A stretch of 64,000 nt of DNA from Craspedostauros australis. Lineage: Eukaryota; Bacillariophyta; Bacillariophyceae; Mastogloiales; Achnanthaceae. Under the pieces are notes generated by a model that saw only the letters and a program-made list of their open reading frames with translations, was not told the origin of the DNA and searched no databases. The stretch lies in the NCBI GenBank assembly GCA_026770025.1, contig JAMXDE010000013.1:1178001-1242000 (forward strand), in the 5' to 3' direction. The first letter of the stretch is position 1. Each line of letters begins with the position of its first letter. Positions 19,307-30,500 of the stretch are shown one piece after another. Both the position numbers and the translations under genes were made by a program.

Positions 19307-21037
19307 TCATACTTCATCGAGCGACATTTGCTTTGGCATGGTATGACAAAGTCGCTGCTGGTCAGGATCCAAGTTGTGCCCAACCACGAAGTAATGGTGG
19401 TAGACACACACGGACTGGCCAGCATCCGTCATGAATCCTTCTGCGTCCACATAGACAACATGTCCCAGCCCTGCCTCCGATATTCCATGCCCGAGTCTCG
19501 CGTTGCCGTTATCGAGATTTGTATCGCCAGACTGACGAGCACCGCGTATCGGGCCTTGGTGTGTCAGCTTGGCAGCTTCTGCCGGTTCTGTTTCTGACGG
19601 ACTTGCCGCATCATCCACCCAGATGCCAAGTGCCGCATCTTCTCCTTGGAATCGATGCAGGCTGTTGATGTGGGAAGCCAAGTAGGTCGCGATGGGACGT
19701 GAAATGATGTGACCCGCGCTTCCCTTGGGCCACTTGGGATAAAACGGATGTGGAAAGTCCTCCATCTGCTCTGCCCATTTGCCAGTGCGCTGTACTTTGG
19801 CGTTCGACACTAGCTTGCCAATCACCGTGGGCTCAGAAAAGTCGTGGCTTGTGAGGAATCTGGTCATGTCGTCCATTCGCACAAACGTATCGTCGTCGAC
19901 CTTCACGAACCACTGAAAGTGATTCTGCTGGTCACCATGCTTGCATGCTGCTTGGACTGCCCATCGGTAAGCATGCAACAACTTTTCGGCGAGGCCGCGG
20001 TAGTGCTCCACGTGGGGAACCTCTATGAGATCGTTGAACTCCAGCTGCTCTTCGATCAGCAATCGTCTATCGTGGTCAATGCATGGGTCACTCTCGTTTC
20101 CATTGCCGTTGTGGTGCTCATTTCTGCCGGCACTTGTCTTTGCACTCACATCCACGCTGCCACGGACTTGATGCCCATCAGTTCGTGTAGACGATCGGAA
20201 TGCAGCCAAGATCGAGGACTCCGCTGGATCCTCTTCGGCATGGCGGTTGCGTCTGTGGCAATTGGAATGGCCTACAACGAAGAACACGTTCGACCTTCCT
20301 TCGCCCCAAGTTTCACGGATGGCTTGCCTTCGGATGAAGTTCTTCTGATCTGAGAGCACGAGGACCACTGCGTTTGCCATCCCATCTTCGGTGGCGACAT
20401 CGCATGTTGGAGGTGGGAGGAATGTGCTTCGCTCTCGAAATGGGTCGGAATTCTCGTGATGCTGGTCATCAAGATGATGATGGTACTCTTGGGCTCCGTT
20501 GCTTCTAGTAGTACGCGCAGTGTCTGCCTTGACCGCCATGTGCTTGATGTGATCGTACGTCGCATCTAAGCCTCGGCGAAAAGGTGACAGTTCTTCTGCA
20601 TCGTTGTCCGCATTGTTGTCTGCACCAGCTGGAGGAACATCGTTGCGTTTCATGTTGTCGTCCATCGCTTGTGGATGGAGGCTTGTGCGAACAGGATTGA
20701 TTCTGCGCTCGCCGTTCTTGAGCAATCGTTGATTCTTTCTGATAAGAGGATAGCTGCCTGGACTCGCTGTCTTGGTTTGTGCCGCCTCATTGCGATCGAC
20801 CGCGCCAACTGATACCTTCATGAACATGAACATGAACGTGAACATCACCAGGCACAGCGCAACCACAACAGCAATTCGGAGTGCAACCCACGATACCTTT
20901 CGCCCAGCAGCACGATCGATGCCATTGCTGGTCGCCGCCTTGCGCGTTCGCTTGAAGTGCCACCCAGGCGACCTGGAGGCCACGCGGGCTCCGGTGCCGG
21001 CAATCGATCGATGCCTCGATTTCGCATCAGCCGTCAT
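19307..21037 (-). CDS. GT31-family beta-1,3-glycosyltransferase, type II membrane protein
   Basis: The product is 576 aa. A basic cytosolic N-terminus is followed by one membrane anchor (about residues 51-72, VALRIAVVVALCLVMFTFMF) and a low-complexity stem to about residue 200. The catalytic domain shows the GT31 order: RRQAIRETWGEG near the start, the DDD metal-binding motif in VKVDDDTFV (residues 381-383), YPKWPKGSAGHIIS, and QGEDAALGIWVDD. Such enzymes add galactose or N-acetylhexosamine in beta-1,3 linkage to glycans in the Golgi lumen. The acceptor cannot be deduced. There is an insertion of low-complexity Asn/Gly/Asp residues late in the domain. Intronless. Confidence 0.9.
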   Translation of the reverse strand: MTADAKSRHRSIAGTGARVASRSPGWHFKRTRKAATSNGIDRAAGRKVSWVALRIAVVVALCLVMFTFMFMFMKVSVGAVDRNEAAQTKTASPGSYPLIRKNQRLLKNGERRINPVRTSLHPQAMDDNMKRNDVPPAGADNNADNDAEELSPFRRGLDATYDHIKHMAVKADTARTTRSNGAQEYHHHLDDQHHENSDPFRERSTFLPPPTCDVATEDGMANAVVLVLSDQKNFIRRQAIRETWGEGRSNVFFVVGHSNCHRRNRHAEEDPAESSILAAFRSSTRTDGHQVRGSVDVSAKTSAGRNEHHNGNGNESDPCIDHDRRLLIEEQLEFNDLIEVPHVEHYRGLAEKLLHAYRWAVQAACKHGDQQNHFQWFVKVDDDTFVRMDDMTRFLTSHDFSEPTVIGKLVSNAKVQRTGKWAEQMEDFPHPFYPKWPKGSAGHIISRPIATYLASHINSLHRFQGEDAALGIWVDDAASPSETEPAEAAKLTHQGPIRGARQSGDTNLDNGNARLGHGISEAGLGHVVYVDAEGFMTDAGQSVCVYHHYFVVGHNLDPDQQRLCHTMPKQMSLDEV

Positions 21038-21779
21038 CTGGCAATGGCATTTGCTCTTGCCTTTGCTCTTGCCTTTGCTCTTGCCTTTGCGTTTATGTTT
21101 GCACCTGCATCTGTATCAAGAGATCGAAAGCTGCGCTTCTTCTACCGCAGAAAGCAAGCGTGATGCCGAAATGGTCCACTGCGACGGTCTGTGGATAGCA
21201 TTACACTCTTCGAGTATTGGTGTGCGCGAGTATAGTCGTATGGTAGCAGCAGAGCCCAGCCGATGAGGGAACCAAGGTCGGAGAAGGGGCGAATGAGAAA
21301 AGATCCGTCGGAGAAATGCGCAGAACACGAACAAGGAATTCGTCCTCCTTGGAGGAACAACTCCAGTCTTGTGTTGACTCACGAGTCATTGACGCGGGCG
21401 CGTTGGTGTCGTGGGAATCGTTGTGCATGTGCCCTCGCAGGCAACGGCGAATGGCGGAACCTCCTTGTTGGCATCTTGGGCATGGCAAATGAGATACATA
21501 CTATACGCACGTACGAGTACGTACTAGAGTACCATACAATGCATTGGTACCTTCCAGGATCAGAGCATTTGGTAGCTCTGCAATAGCAGTGCAGTATTGT
21601 GTACAATATTTCCCAGAGGCGGGGCAGCAAAGTTATTTGGTCGTTCTTGTGCGAGCTATGGTGGATCTAAGCGCAAAGGACGAACCACGCATAGGAAGCT
21701 TGGATCACTTCTCTGCTGCACAAGTTGCAAACCATACACGAAAGAAGATACAATAGCATTTACGCTTCCTGTTTGGAGT
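21038..21779. promoter_or_regulatory. Upstream region of the GT31 gene and 3' flank of the J-domain gene
   Basis: No gene seen. Just upstream of the GT31 start there are three copies of a 12-nt CTCTTGCCTTTG-type unit (about 21053-21091). A GTACGAGTACGTAC motif at 21511-21524 belongs to the recurrent class listed in the findings. Confidence 0.45.
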
Positions 21780-22616
21780 TTAAAACCGCCTTCGACGCCT
21801 CCTCACAACGCTGGACGAGTTAGTCTCTTTCACTTCGCCTGCGTCAAGGCGAAGCATCGCAGAGGAATCCCCGCCGGTCTTGACGGCAGACGTGACCATC
21901 TTCGCAAGCGTCCACATTCCTCCGTCGCGGTCCAGGCCGACCGCCATGTTGTCCGTCATGCTGGCAACTTCCTTCATGGTCTCTGGATCCAAGTCCATGT
22001 GGAACGGCGTCTCGTGCCCTGTCTCATTCTTGAACCACGAGTCGAAGTTGCTCAGCGAGTCCTCGTCCTTTTCCTTCTCCGACTTCAGGATGGCGATGCC
22101 GTCGTCGCCTTCCACGAGAGATTCGAATGCGATGCGGGCCGCGATGAAGACCTCCCTCATCTTGTCCTGCTCCGCTTCGTCCTCCGTCGACGAGGTGTCT
22201 GGATGGTTCTGCATTGCGATTTTGAGAAATTTCCCCTTGACTTCCTTGTACTTCATCCCTCTCTTGATGCGCAGCACTTTGAACGGGTTCCTGACCTTCC
22301 TCTTTTTCTGCTTCCTCCGAGAGTCGAAGTGGCGCTTCTGGACGAGCGCTGCCGCACCACCGGTCGCTGGCGACGGCTGAAAGCTCGGTTGCCAACTCGT
22401 CATCTCCATCCTATCGAGAGGTACCATGCTGCGATTCACCGACGCGGCTGATATCAGCCGACTTGACGGCATCGAGGTCATGCAGAGTCGCTTTGATTGC
22501 GCTTGCAATGACGCGCCCGACGCCAAACGACTTCCTCTTGACATGCACGACCTTTCCATGCCCTCTCTCCAGACGAACATTCGAAGTGACAAAGATTGTC
22601 TCATCGCAGGATTCAT
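21780..22616 (-). CDS. J-domain (DnaJ-like) protein, probably mitochondrial
   Basis: The frame has ATGs at 22772 and 22616; I prefer 22616 (278 aa), because it gives a basic, hydroxylated N-terminus without acidic residues, as in mitochondrial presequences. The J domain is recognisable: NPFKVLRIKRGMKYKEVKGKF, then a helix ending in the invariant HPD (residues 190-192 of the longer reading), then KMREVFIAARIAFESL. The HPD tripeptide stimulates the ATPase of Hsp70 partners. The C-terminal half (Asp/Glu-rich, then basic RRRRRR at the very end) has no zinc finger, so it is a class C J protein. It starts head to head with the gamma-CA-like gene. Specific Hsp70 partner and client are unknown. Confidence 0.8.
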   Translation of the reverse strand: MNPAMRQSLSLRMFVWREGMERSCMSRGSRLASGASLQAQSKRLCMTSMPSSRLISAASVNRSMVPLDRMEMTSWQPSFQPSPATGGAAALVQKRHFDSRRKQKKRKVRNPFKVLRIKRGMKYKEVKGKFLKIAMQNHPDTSSTEDEAEQDKMREVFIAARIAFESLVEGDDGIAILKSEKEKDEDSLSNFDSWFKNETGHETPFHMDLDPETMKEVASMTDNMAVGLDRDGGMWTLAKMVTSAVKTGGDSSAMLRLDAGEVKETNSSSVVRRRRRRF

Positions 22617-23273
22617 TCTTGCGATCGGAACAAAGGAGGGAGAATCGCGTCGAGTCGAGTCGAGGAGAGTATGGAAGTTGGAGTGCGCTGATACTATTTG
22701 ATCAATGAAGTGACCAACCGGTTGGCCCGATGTGTTGGTGTTGCGCAAGTATTGTCTGCTTGGTTGTGCCATGTTGTTGCACGCGCTCGTACTTGGTCGT
22801 CATCTGCCGCTGCTGATTTTGTTTGTTTTGACGCATTTTCGCCTCCTTGACACGAAAAGCCACACGCTGAATTCGGAGAGATGACAAAAAATGAAACAGT
22901 CGTTGATGCGCATTCGATTAACTGGACCAAACCTATCGTCATCATGACCCGTTGGATTACACCGTCGGCAACAACAACGCGAAACAACAAGATTTCGTGG
23001 ACGCTTTGGTGATGATGTGTGTTCGTGACAAACGGAGCGACTCCAACGACAGCAACAACAACCACAGCAGCAAAGGAGGGGAACAACAACAACGATAACA
23101 ACAGCAACCAACGAAACAAGCGAGCAAGCAAGAAATCAAGCATCCAAACCAACGAAGGAGGACACCGAGGAGAGAACTGCAACAACCTGTTCCTCCATCT
23201 CCCTTTCTATTGGTGATACCGAGAGTGCACGGATACTCGAAGACTGCCCATCGATCGATAAGCAGCTGAAGAC
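22617..23273. promoter_or_regulatory. Divergent promoter region between J-domain and gamma-CA-like genes
   Basis: No gene seen. It is rich in CAA/AAC runs (about 23040-23130), probably in the 5' untranslated region of the gamma-CA-like gene. Both flanking proteins look mitochondrial, so a shared bidirectional promoter is possible. Confidence 0.4.
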
Positions 23274-24457
23274 ATGTCGAGCAAAGTCTTGCAAAGCCAT
23301 ATCGCTCGTGGATTCCGCGAGGCCGGAGCCTTTCTGCGAAAGGAGAATGGCGGCGAGGTGAGCATCTTCATGGCCGAACGGGCGCAGTGTTATGCACAAA
23401 TACAGTTGATGTGTGCGCATCGGAAACTACGTCATGATTGTGTCCCTTCAAGAGCATTTCTACGAATGTTCTCTCCAATCCAGCGGCCTCGTCTCTCCAA
23501 ATCGAGACTGGATCTGGAACAGTTCGGGAATTAATTCTGCGACAGCAGCCTGTCTGCCGACTAGTATTGGCAGCTGCTTGTCTCTTGATACCTACGAGTG
23601 CGGACCTGACTGCCTCCTAGATGTTTCTGTGTTGTCATTGTAATACAACTCCATCTTCACGATGATGATCAGCGCTTGCAACTCGGATTGCTCCATTCAC
23701 GCACTCACTCACGCACGCACTCACTGACTCACTACGATGCACGCCATATTTCGTTGCGCATCCGATCTATTGCGCCGCACGGATCATGGCATGACGATCG
23801 TGCATACCACAAACAAATATGTGGCCGCAGATCTTCTCGAGGCACCGGCCAAAGATGACCTTCCTCGGCCAGAGCCCATTCGTCACTAACGACACCTTCA
23901 TCGCCCCGACCGCATCTGTCATCGGAGAGGTCACCAACTGGGACCAATCGAGCGTGTGGTACGGAGCCGTCGTCAGGGCTGACAAGCAGCATCCAATCAC
24001 GATCGGATTCACGTCGAGCATCGGTGAGGGCAGCGTCGTCAGCACTCTCCCCAAGAACGGAACGCTCAAGACGGGCTTCCCACCAGTCTGCCATGTCGGC
24101 CATTACGTCACTGTGGGCGCTGGTTCGGTCTTGAAGAGCTGCCGCATCGACGATCTCGTGACCATCGGCGAGAAGTGCACCATCCTTGAGGGAAGCTTGG
24201 TCGAGGCGAACGTAATACTCGAACCAGGCACCGTCGTACCTCCGTACGCCAGAATCCCATCCGGCCAGAAGTGGGGCGGAAACCCAGCCAAGTTCGTTGC
24301 GAACCTGTCCCCGGAAGAGCAGGAAGGCATCAAGACGACCGCCACCGAGATCCACCAAAAAGCCAAGGAGCACATCTTGGACTTCCTCCCTGTCGGCAAC
24401 ACTTATCTACATTTGGAGGAGCTCGAAAAGCAGCAGGTGGACACGAAGCAAGGATAA
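23274..24457 (+). CDS. Gamma-carbonic anhydrase-like protein (two exons)
   Basis: Exons are 23274-23357 and 23831-24457, separated by a 473-nt GT-AG intron (GAG|GTGAGC...CCGCAG|ATC, phase 0); the product is 236 aa. Exon 1 supplies HIARGFREAGAFLRK, which matches the typical amphipathic N-terminus of mitochondrial gamma-CAs, and exon 2 begins IFSRHRP as in that family. The left-handed beta-helix hexapeptides follow (FVTNDTFIAPTASVIGEV, VWYGAVVRAD), ending in IPSGQKWGGNPAKFV. In plants and protists these proteins form a trimer on the matrix arm of complex I. The three zinc-ligand His positions are replaced (Ser in SVVS, Ala in VTVGAGS, Lys in SVLKSC), so this is probably a catalytically inactive gamma-CA-like subunit. 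A dynactin p25-like protein is a less likely alternative, given the GGNPAKF tail. Confidence 0.87.
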
Positions 24458-24832
24458 ACTTAATGTATGGAAACTCGGCAAGCAACCACCTGGGTTCCAT
24501 GCGATTTTCGTGTAGCTCTGTATGCCAACCATAACACTCGGAGTATGCAGGTCTTTGTAGGTGCCATGACACAAAGGTTTGCTGAATGACGCCGTTTTCT
24601 GTGTGCTGCAATCGGATACTTGCAGAATGGCATTCTCTGGCCTTCTGGTAAACATGGGGACCAGCACACCTCATCTGAACACTATCGTACCTTCATGATT
24701 AGCCACAGAAAAGGTGTGATACCTATACTCTAGGGAATCGCCGCTCCCTTTGATCTGATTGATTCACTGTCGCGTACGCATGCTTGATTGCTTGCTGTTG
24801 AATACCAATTATGCTGTTACAAAATCCATATT
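24458..24832. other. 3' flank of gamma-CA-like gene up to the retrotransposon
   Basis: No gene seen. It runs into the target-site duplication at 24833. Confidence 0.5.
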
Positions 24833-24847
24833 ATTCTACTTTTCACC
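24833..24847 (+). repeat. Target-site duplication, left copy
   Basis: The 15-mer ATTCTACTTTTCACC occurs here and again at 33418-33432, exactly flanking the retrotransposon. Confidence 0.9.
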
Positions 24848-24936
24848 ATAGTTTCGGAATTCCGGCAAACAAAACAGCAAACAAGAAAACTCTAAAATAG
24901 TACCAACTGACAGCAGACAACACGACGGCAAACACG

Positions 24937-27546
24937 ATGGCAAGCGAAGGTTTGACCATGATGGAGCTCGAAAACGGCACGCCGCCCGACCGAAATGGCG
25001 ACGATACCGAGACTCTCCAGCAAGGACTCACAACCCTCGGGGAACCACCTCATCGTAGCTGTGTGACAGGGAGAAGAGCGGAGTCAAATGGGCCAGAAAT
25101 GAGCACACCAACCCCAGATGAGTATACACTCGAATACCGACCAAGAACAAGCACGTGGAAAACCACGGAGAGGAAGTACGGCGATGACATTGAGCCATTT
25201 ACGAAGGCCAACGGCCCTCACTCCATTGACTACATGGCAGGTCAAATGTGGAGTGCGAGAGCAAAGTGGTACGGCAGAAGTGAGACGGAGGCATCGGCAG
25301 CCAACCCAACCGCCAAGGAATGGGAGATGTTCTTCCGCCGCGTACTCAATGGCAGACACACTCAGTACGGGCCCATGAGCTTGCCGTCCGACGACCCAAG
25401 ACGCCGGCGGGTGTCAATGGCCATCATGCGACTGGCATCCACAGACCCAAGGAAAGTGTTCAAGGTCAATGGAGACGGATGCATCAGCTCGTGCAGCAGA
25501 CCAGCTCGAGCCTGGGAGGCAGCAAAACGGGTGCTCGGCACGAACTACGACATTGGCACAGCGCCGGCAGCAGACGCACTCTCAGAGTCATCCAACCACA
25601 CAGCGTCATCAGACCAACGCCTGACGCCACGTGCCGCCAGCATTGATGCAAGTGAAGGACCGCCCTTGCCATCACATGGAGCGAAGCCAACCAAGCGCAC
25701 CAGGATATCTTCGTTGCCCACAGGCCAGGCAGCAATTGCCGGCACCAACATCAACAGGTTCGCCCTGCTGAGTGACGACAAGCCCGATACACAACCAGCA
25801 CCAGAAACACCAGCGCAACCGCGAACCCGCCAACCAGCAGGCAACCGCCGGAACAGCGATAGTCTGGAAACGAACGCTCAGACAGCGGCCAAACCTCCGT
25901 CTGCGTGGCCACGAGCGGCAGGAGTCACATTTGACAATGCCAACCTCGAGACAGCCGTCGAAACGGCATCTGTGGAGTCAGACACCAGCCAGATCCTCAT
26001 AGGGCAGCCCAGCCTACAGCATACCACGAGGTTCATGTTCAAAGTCAAGGCGGACCAAACGGAGCCAGACACAACCAAGGCACTCAGAGACAGGATCGTG
26101 GCATGGTTCAGCCAGGTCCAAATCGTGGATCCGTCGGCTGGTATACTTCCATGGAAGGAGTCTCCGGAGGAGAGAGGGTACATCCAACATTCAGGTCAAG
26201 TTCCCACCGACCTCAAGGAGCTCCGCACCTTTTTCAAGGGGCTCAGGGCATCGACGATGGAAAGCGGGTTGACTTACACCAACGTGCGCATCACCACCGA
26301 CATGCACCCCACCAACATCACGGCCGAACGCAACGCGGAGATGAATCCCTACTACTACAAACATCAAGAGGGCCTCTACATCAACACTCTTCAGGTGGAG
26401 AATACCAAGGAAATCGGGTTCCTCTTGTACTCGGGCGGATTCAACGATGTTAAAGGCACGATGGAACTTCTCAACCAGGAATTTCGAAGGCGCCACAAAA
26501 ACACAAGAGTGGGTGGCAAACTCAAGAACTTGGTGGTGGTGTGCGACAAAACCAGGGAGGCTTACCAGAAGAGTGGTAAGCACTGGACAATGCAACCGTG
26601 GAGGGCGATCAAAGTGGAGACGGAAAGTTCACAGGCAGCCATTGCGGTCGAAAGGCTGTGCGACCTGCTCAATGAGGATGACAACAGGCCGGCAGGCGTT
26701 CGCATCAGGTTCCTCCCCGAGGCCAGATACGAACAGATGACGGAGAAGAAGCGGCGCCACAGAGGCATGCTGATCCAGAAACATCAAGCAGTGCTGACCA
26801 GCCTCAAATACGTCAACACGTCAGGCGTGGCCAAACTGGACGATCCAGTCCATGGCGACAACCGCGAACACATCACCCTCAGATCACATCTCATGAGCAT
26901 GAAGGATGCCGACGGGAAGCAGATCTTCCAGAGCCTGGACATGGCGAGGGCCCACGACGATCAGCTCATCGCACACGTCTTCGAGGAGAGTATGGCACAA
27001 GCGTCAGCCATCATGAGTCTGCTCCCAGCCATCGCGCGTATCGAGCTTGGAGTCAAGACGGAGAAATGGTTCAGCCCTGACGCCTGGTATGCCAACCTCA
27101 ATGTCACGTACGACGCAGAGACGAAAGAGTACAATGCTCCCGACAACAGCAAGCTGGAGCACCTCCTCGAAGAAGAGTTTCCTGCCAGTGTGGTGATCAC
27201 AAATCTCCCGACGGAACTGCTCGACAAGCCAAGTTATAGGCCCGCAGCCCTGGACTATCGAAGCCTGTTCGGCAGCGGCACCACTATCGGGTCGCACATG
27301 ACAATGCATTCGGCAGTCACTGGTGTTCCGGGGTCTGGGGACGCCGAATCCATCGCCACGACAGCATCCGAGCAGCGCCGAGAAGCCACCCGGGCAGCAG
27401 CCTTGGAGCAAGAACGCCAGCGCAAGGAGTCACTCAACAACGCCAGGCTGGAGATCCAACGAGCGGAAATCGACAAATTGCGAGCGGAGTTGGAGAAGCA
27501 TCAAGGCAACGCCGACCCCGGGGCCGGGGCACCTCCGCCATGTTAG
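24937..27546 (+). CDS. Retrotransposon ORF1 protein
   Basis: The product is 869 aa, intact. The N-terminal 360 residues are low-complexity, rich in Thr, Ala, Pro and Asn. The central 400 residues look folded: TRFMFKVKADQTEPDT, later GILPWKESPEE, TFFKGLRAST and EIGFLLYSGGFNDVKGTM. I recall this arrangement from gag-like proteins of diatom retroelements (memory, not verified). The C-terminus is an Arg/Glu/Ala-rich helix likely to form a coiled coil (about 815-860), which fits the trimerising role of many LINE ORF1 proteins. I see no CCHC zinc knuckle. Its stop codon overlaps the ORF2 start in the string ATGTTAG. Confidence 0.8.
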   Translation: MASEGLTMMELENGTPPDRNGDDTETLQQGLTTLGEPPHRSCVTGRRAESNGPEMSTPTPDEYTLEYRPRTSTWKTTERKYGDDIEPFTKANGPHSIDYMAGQMWSARAKWYGRSETEASAANPTAKEWEMFFRRVLNGRHTQYGPMSLPSDDPRRRRVSMAIMRLASTDPRKVFKVNGDGCISSCSRPARAWEAAKRVLGTNYDIGTAPAADALSESSNHTASSDQRLTPRAASIDASEGPPLPSHGAKPTKRTRISSLPTGQAAIAGTNINRFALLSDDKPDTQPAPETPAQPRTRQPAGNRRNSDSLETNAQTAAKPPSAWPRAAGVTFDNANLETAVETASVESDTSQILIGQPSLQHTTRFMFKVKADQTEPDTTKALRDRIVAWFSQVQIVDPSAGILPWKESPEERGYIQHSGQVPTDLKELRTFFKGLRASTMESGLTYTNVRITTDMHPTNITAERNAEMNPYYYKHQEGLYINTLQVENTKEIGFLLYSGGFNDVKGTMELLNQEFRRRHKNTRVGGKLKNLVVVCDKTREAYQKSGKHWTMQPWRAIKVETESSQAAIAVERLCDLLNEDDNRPAGVRIRFLPEARYEQMTEKKRRHRGMLIQKHQAVLTSLKYVNTSGVAKLDDPVHGDNREHITLRSHLMSMKDADGKQIFQSLDMARAHDDQLIAHVFEESMAQASAIMSLLPAIARIELGVKTEKWFSPDAWYANLNVTYDAETKEYNAPDNSKLEHLLEEEFPASVVITNLPTELLDKPSYRPAALDYRSLFGSGTTIGSHMTMHSAVTGVPGSGDAESIATTASEQRREATRAAALEQERQRKESLNNARLEIQRAEIDKLRAELEKHQGNADPGAGAPPPC

Positions 27547-30500
27547 CAAGCACCGCAAGCCGCGCGCAGACCAGCCGGCAAAGCGACAGGCACAGACTCA
27601 TGGGTCGATCAGGCACGGAAGAGGTGGTCAACCAATTCACCCCAGTTGGCGGCGACTCGCAACACAAAGCGCCAGGACACATAAGGGTGGCAGCCCTCAA
27701 CCTCAGCGGTCTCCCCGTCGACGCCACAGATCCCAAGTACCAGGATCTCTGGGAGACAGTTCGCCGTCATCACGTGGACATAGCGCTCCTGACGGAGGTG
27801 GGCATCAACTGGAGCAAGGTGCCCAGGCACATGCATCTGCACGAGCTCGTACAAAAGAACATCCCTCAGTCGCGCACAACTACGTCTCACAACAGGCACA
27901 ATGCTACTCGAGTGCGCCAGTGGGGAGGGACTGCGATCATGATCCAAGGCAGCACCAGAGGGCGCATACTGTCGTCAACGTCTGACACGCACAATTGGGG
28001 CAGATGGACCAGCATACTGCTACAGGGCAAAGGCGGCATCAAAGTACGCCTGGTGTCGACATACGTGGCCAACAAGTCGACCAAGACACCAGGCACAGTA
28101 TACAATCAGCTGGCGGCCAATGCAGCCGCAGAAGGCATCGACGCAGACCCTATCAGTCTACACATGCAAGAACTGCAACAACAAGTCCACCTCTGGTGTC
28201 AAGCCGGCGAGACGGTGATACTCGGAGGGGACATCAACATGGACGTGCGTGCGTCAAAGATGAGCACTATGTTATCGGAGGAAGGGTTGCACGAAGTGTT
28301 TTCGAGTCAGCACCAGACGCCGACGGCCACCCAAATCCGCAACCGCAACAACATGCAAATCGACGGAATCTGGACCTCGCAAGAAGCTACAGCCACGCAG
28401 TCAGGGGCCACACCATACGGCTGTTGGGACCACCGCATGATATGGGCCGACTTCTCGGCCACTCATCTCTTGGGACAGGGCAACACGCCTACGCAACCGT
28501 TCCGGGGGCGCCGGCTCCAGCTACAAAGCCCGACGACAGTCAACAGGTATCTGGAGGAATATGCCAAGGCGGCGCAACAACTCCGGCTCCTGGAACGAGC
28601 TATGGCCTTGGAGCAGTCCATATCGGATCAGCCTCTCACTGCCCATCAGTCGGCGACCATCGAAAGAATAGACGCAGACCGCACCAAGGCCATGCTCCGA
28701 GCCGAGCGGGGATGTCGAAAGGTTCGCATGAGGAAGGTCCCCTACTCGCCTTTGGTGGCCCGAATACAGAAGGCCCACAAATTCTGGACAGAGTCTATTA
28801 GGCGCAGACAGGGCCACAAAGTGAAAGGATCGACCATCGACCGACTAAAAAAACAAGCACAGCTCTGCCAAGTCCGCACGAAGGGCATGAGCATCGCTGG
28901 GATGACAATGGAGCGCAACCGAATGTGGAAACAACTAAAGCAAGAGAAGAAAATGGCCGCGCAGCATCGGGTGGATTTTCTGCAGTCCAACGCGGAGTTC
29001 GTCGAGCACAGCGGGGGCAACCCAGAAAAGTACAAGCGGCAACTCGTGGAGAGGGAAGAGACACGGGCGAGATTCCGACGCATCAAACACGCTCTGGCCG
29101 GTTCCGCCCTCGACTCTCAGGTCACGATGGTTGTCCACGACGGTCCTGGCGGCGATGGGCGTGTGCTCACAGAGCCAGAGGAGGTGGCCAAGGCATGTTG
29201 CGAAACCAACATCGCGAAATATCAAGCCGCATGGTCCTCCGATCTCTGCGTGGGAAGGGTCAGCCGCAAAGTCGGGAGGTACGGCACATCCCCGGCGGCG
29301 GACGCAATCATCGAAGGGCTGGTGCCTTCGCAAGTCCGAACAGGTACAGCGGAACTGCTGCACGCCTTACGCAGATCGCCCCAAGCCACCCCGTGGGCAC
29401 CAATGGATACCGTCATCTCCACGGAAGACCATGTGGAAGGGTGGCGCAAGATCAAAGAGCGCACATCATCCGGGCCGTCAGGCATTCACTTTGGTTGCTG
29501 GAAGGCCAACACCAAAGACCCTCAGCTCGCGGCGATCGATGCCATCATGAGGTCCATCCCATATCGCACAGGCTACAGCCTTAGCAGGTGGCAGCAGTGC
29601 ACCGACGTGCAGCTGTGCAAACAGCCGGGCAACCTCAGTGTCACAAAGACCAGAACCATCGGGCTGATGGAGGGAGACTTCAACATGAACACGAGACAGC
29701 TGGGGCGGACCGCCCGCAGACATGCAGAAGCCAACTCAACCATTGCTGCAGAACAATACGGCAGCTGCCAAATGCACACGGCGCAAGAAGTCCTGGTCAA
29801 CGTGTGCCTGACCGACGACATCATGCGGATCTCCGGGCGCGACGCTGCGGTGTGCTCCAATGATGCCAAAGGATGCTACGACCGCATTTCCCACCCGGCG
29901 TTCGGGATGGCGTTGCGCCGGCAAGGCACACCTCGGCAACCTATTGACAGCGTTCTGTGCACCCTGCAGAACATGCGGCACAGGATCAGCATGGGATCGT
30001 GGGTCTCCCTGACAAGCTACTCCGGCACTCACCTCCCGCGGCCCATCCAAGGCTTGGTCCAAGGGTTAGGAGTGGCCCCCACAGGGTGGCTGCTAATCAG
30101 CTTGGCACTCATAGAACGAATGCAAGCCAAAGGGTTTGGATTCACGTACGGAGAAACAGCGGATGCAATGCAACGGCTCGTCTGCTTCGCGTATGTGGAT
30201 GACACAAACCTGGTCCACACGCTGAGGTCGCGTGATATTCCGTCCCAGTGCCGGGAATTCCAGTCGGTGGTTTCGCAATGGGAGTCCATGCTGACAGCCT
30301 CAGGGGGTTGCCTCGCGCCGGAGAAGAGCTTCTGGCAGCTCGTCAGGTTCAAATGGAGCAACAGTTGATGGAGCTACGACAAGTCGTGGCGTCCACACGA
30401 CATCCGAATGAAAGGAGCAAATGGGGAGGACCAAGTGTTGCGCCATGCGCCGGTCCACCAGGCCAGCAAGTACCTTGGCATGATGCAGCGGCGGGACAGG

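Noticed and set aside
30366-30368. Programmed readthrough or selenocysteine at the ORF2 TGA
   Set aside because: No reason to invoke it when a second, clearly disabling lesion lies nearby; a simple nonsense change explains it. Other copies would decide.
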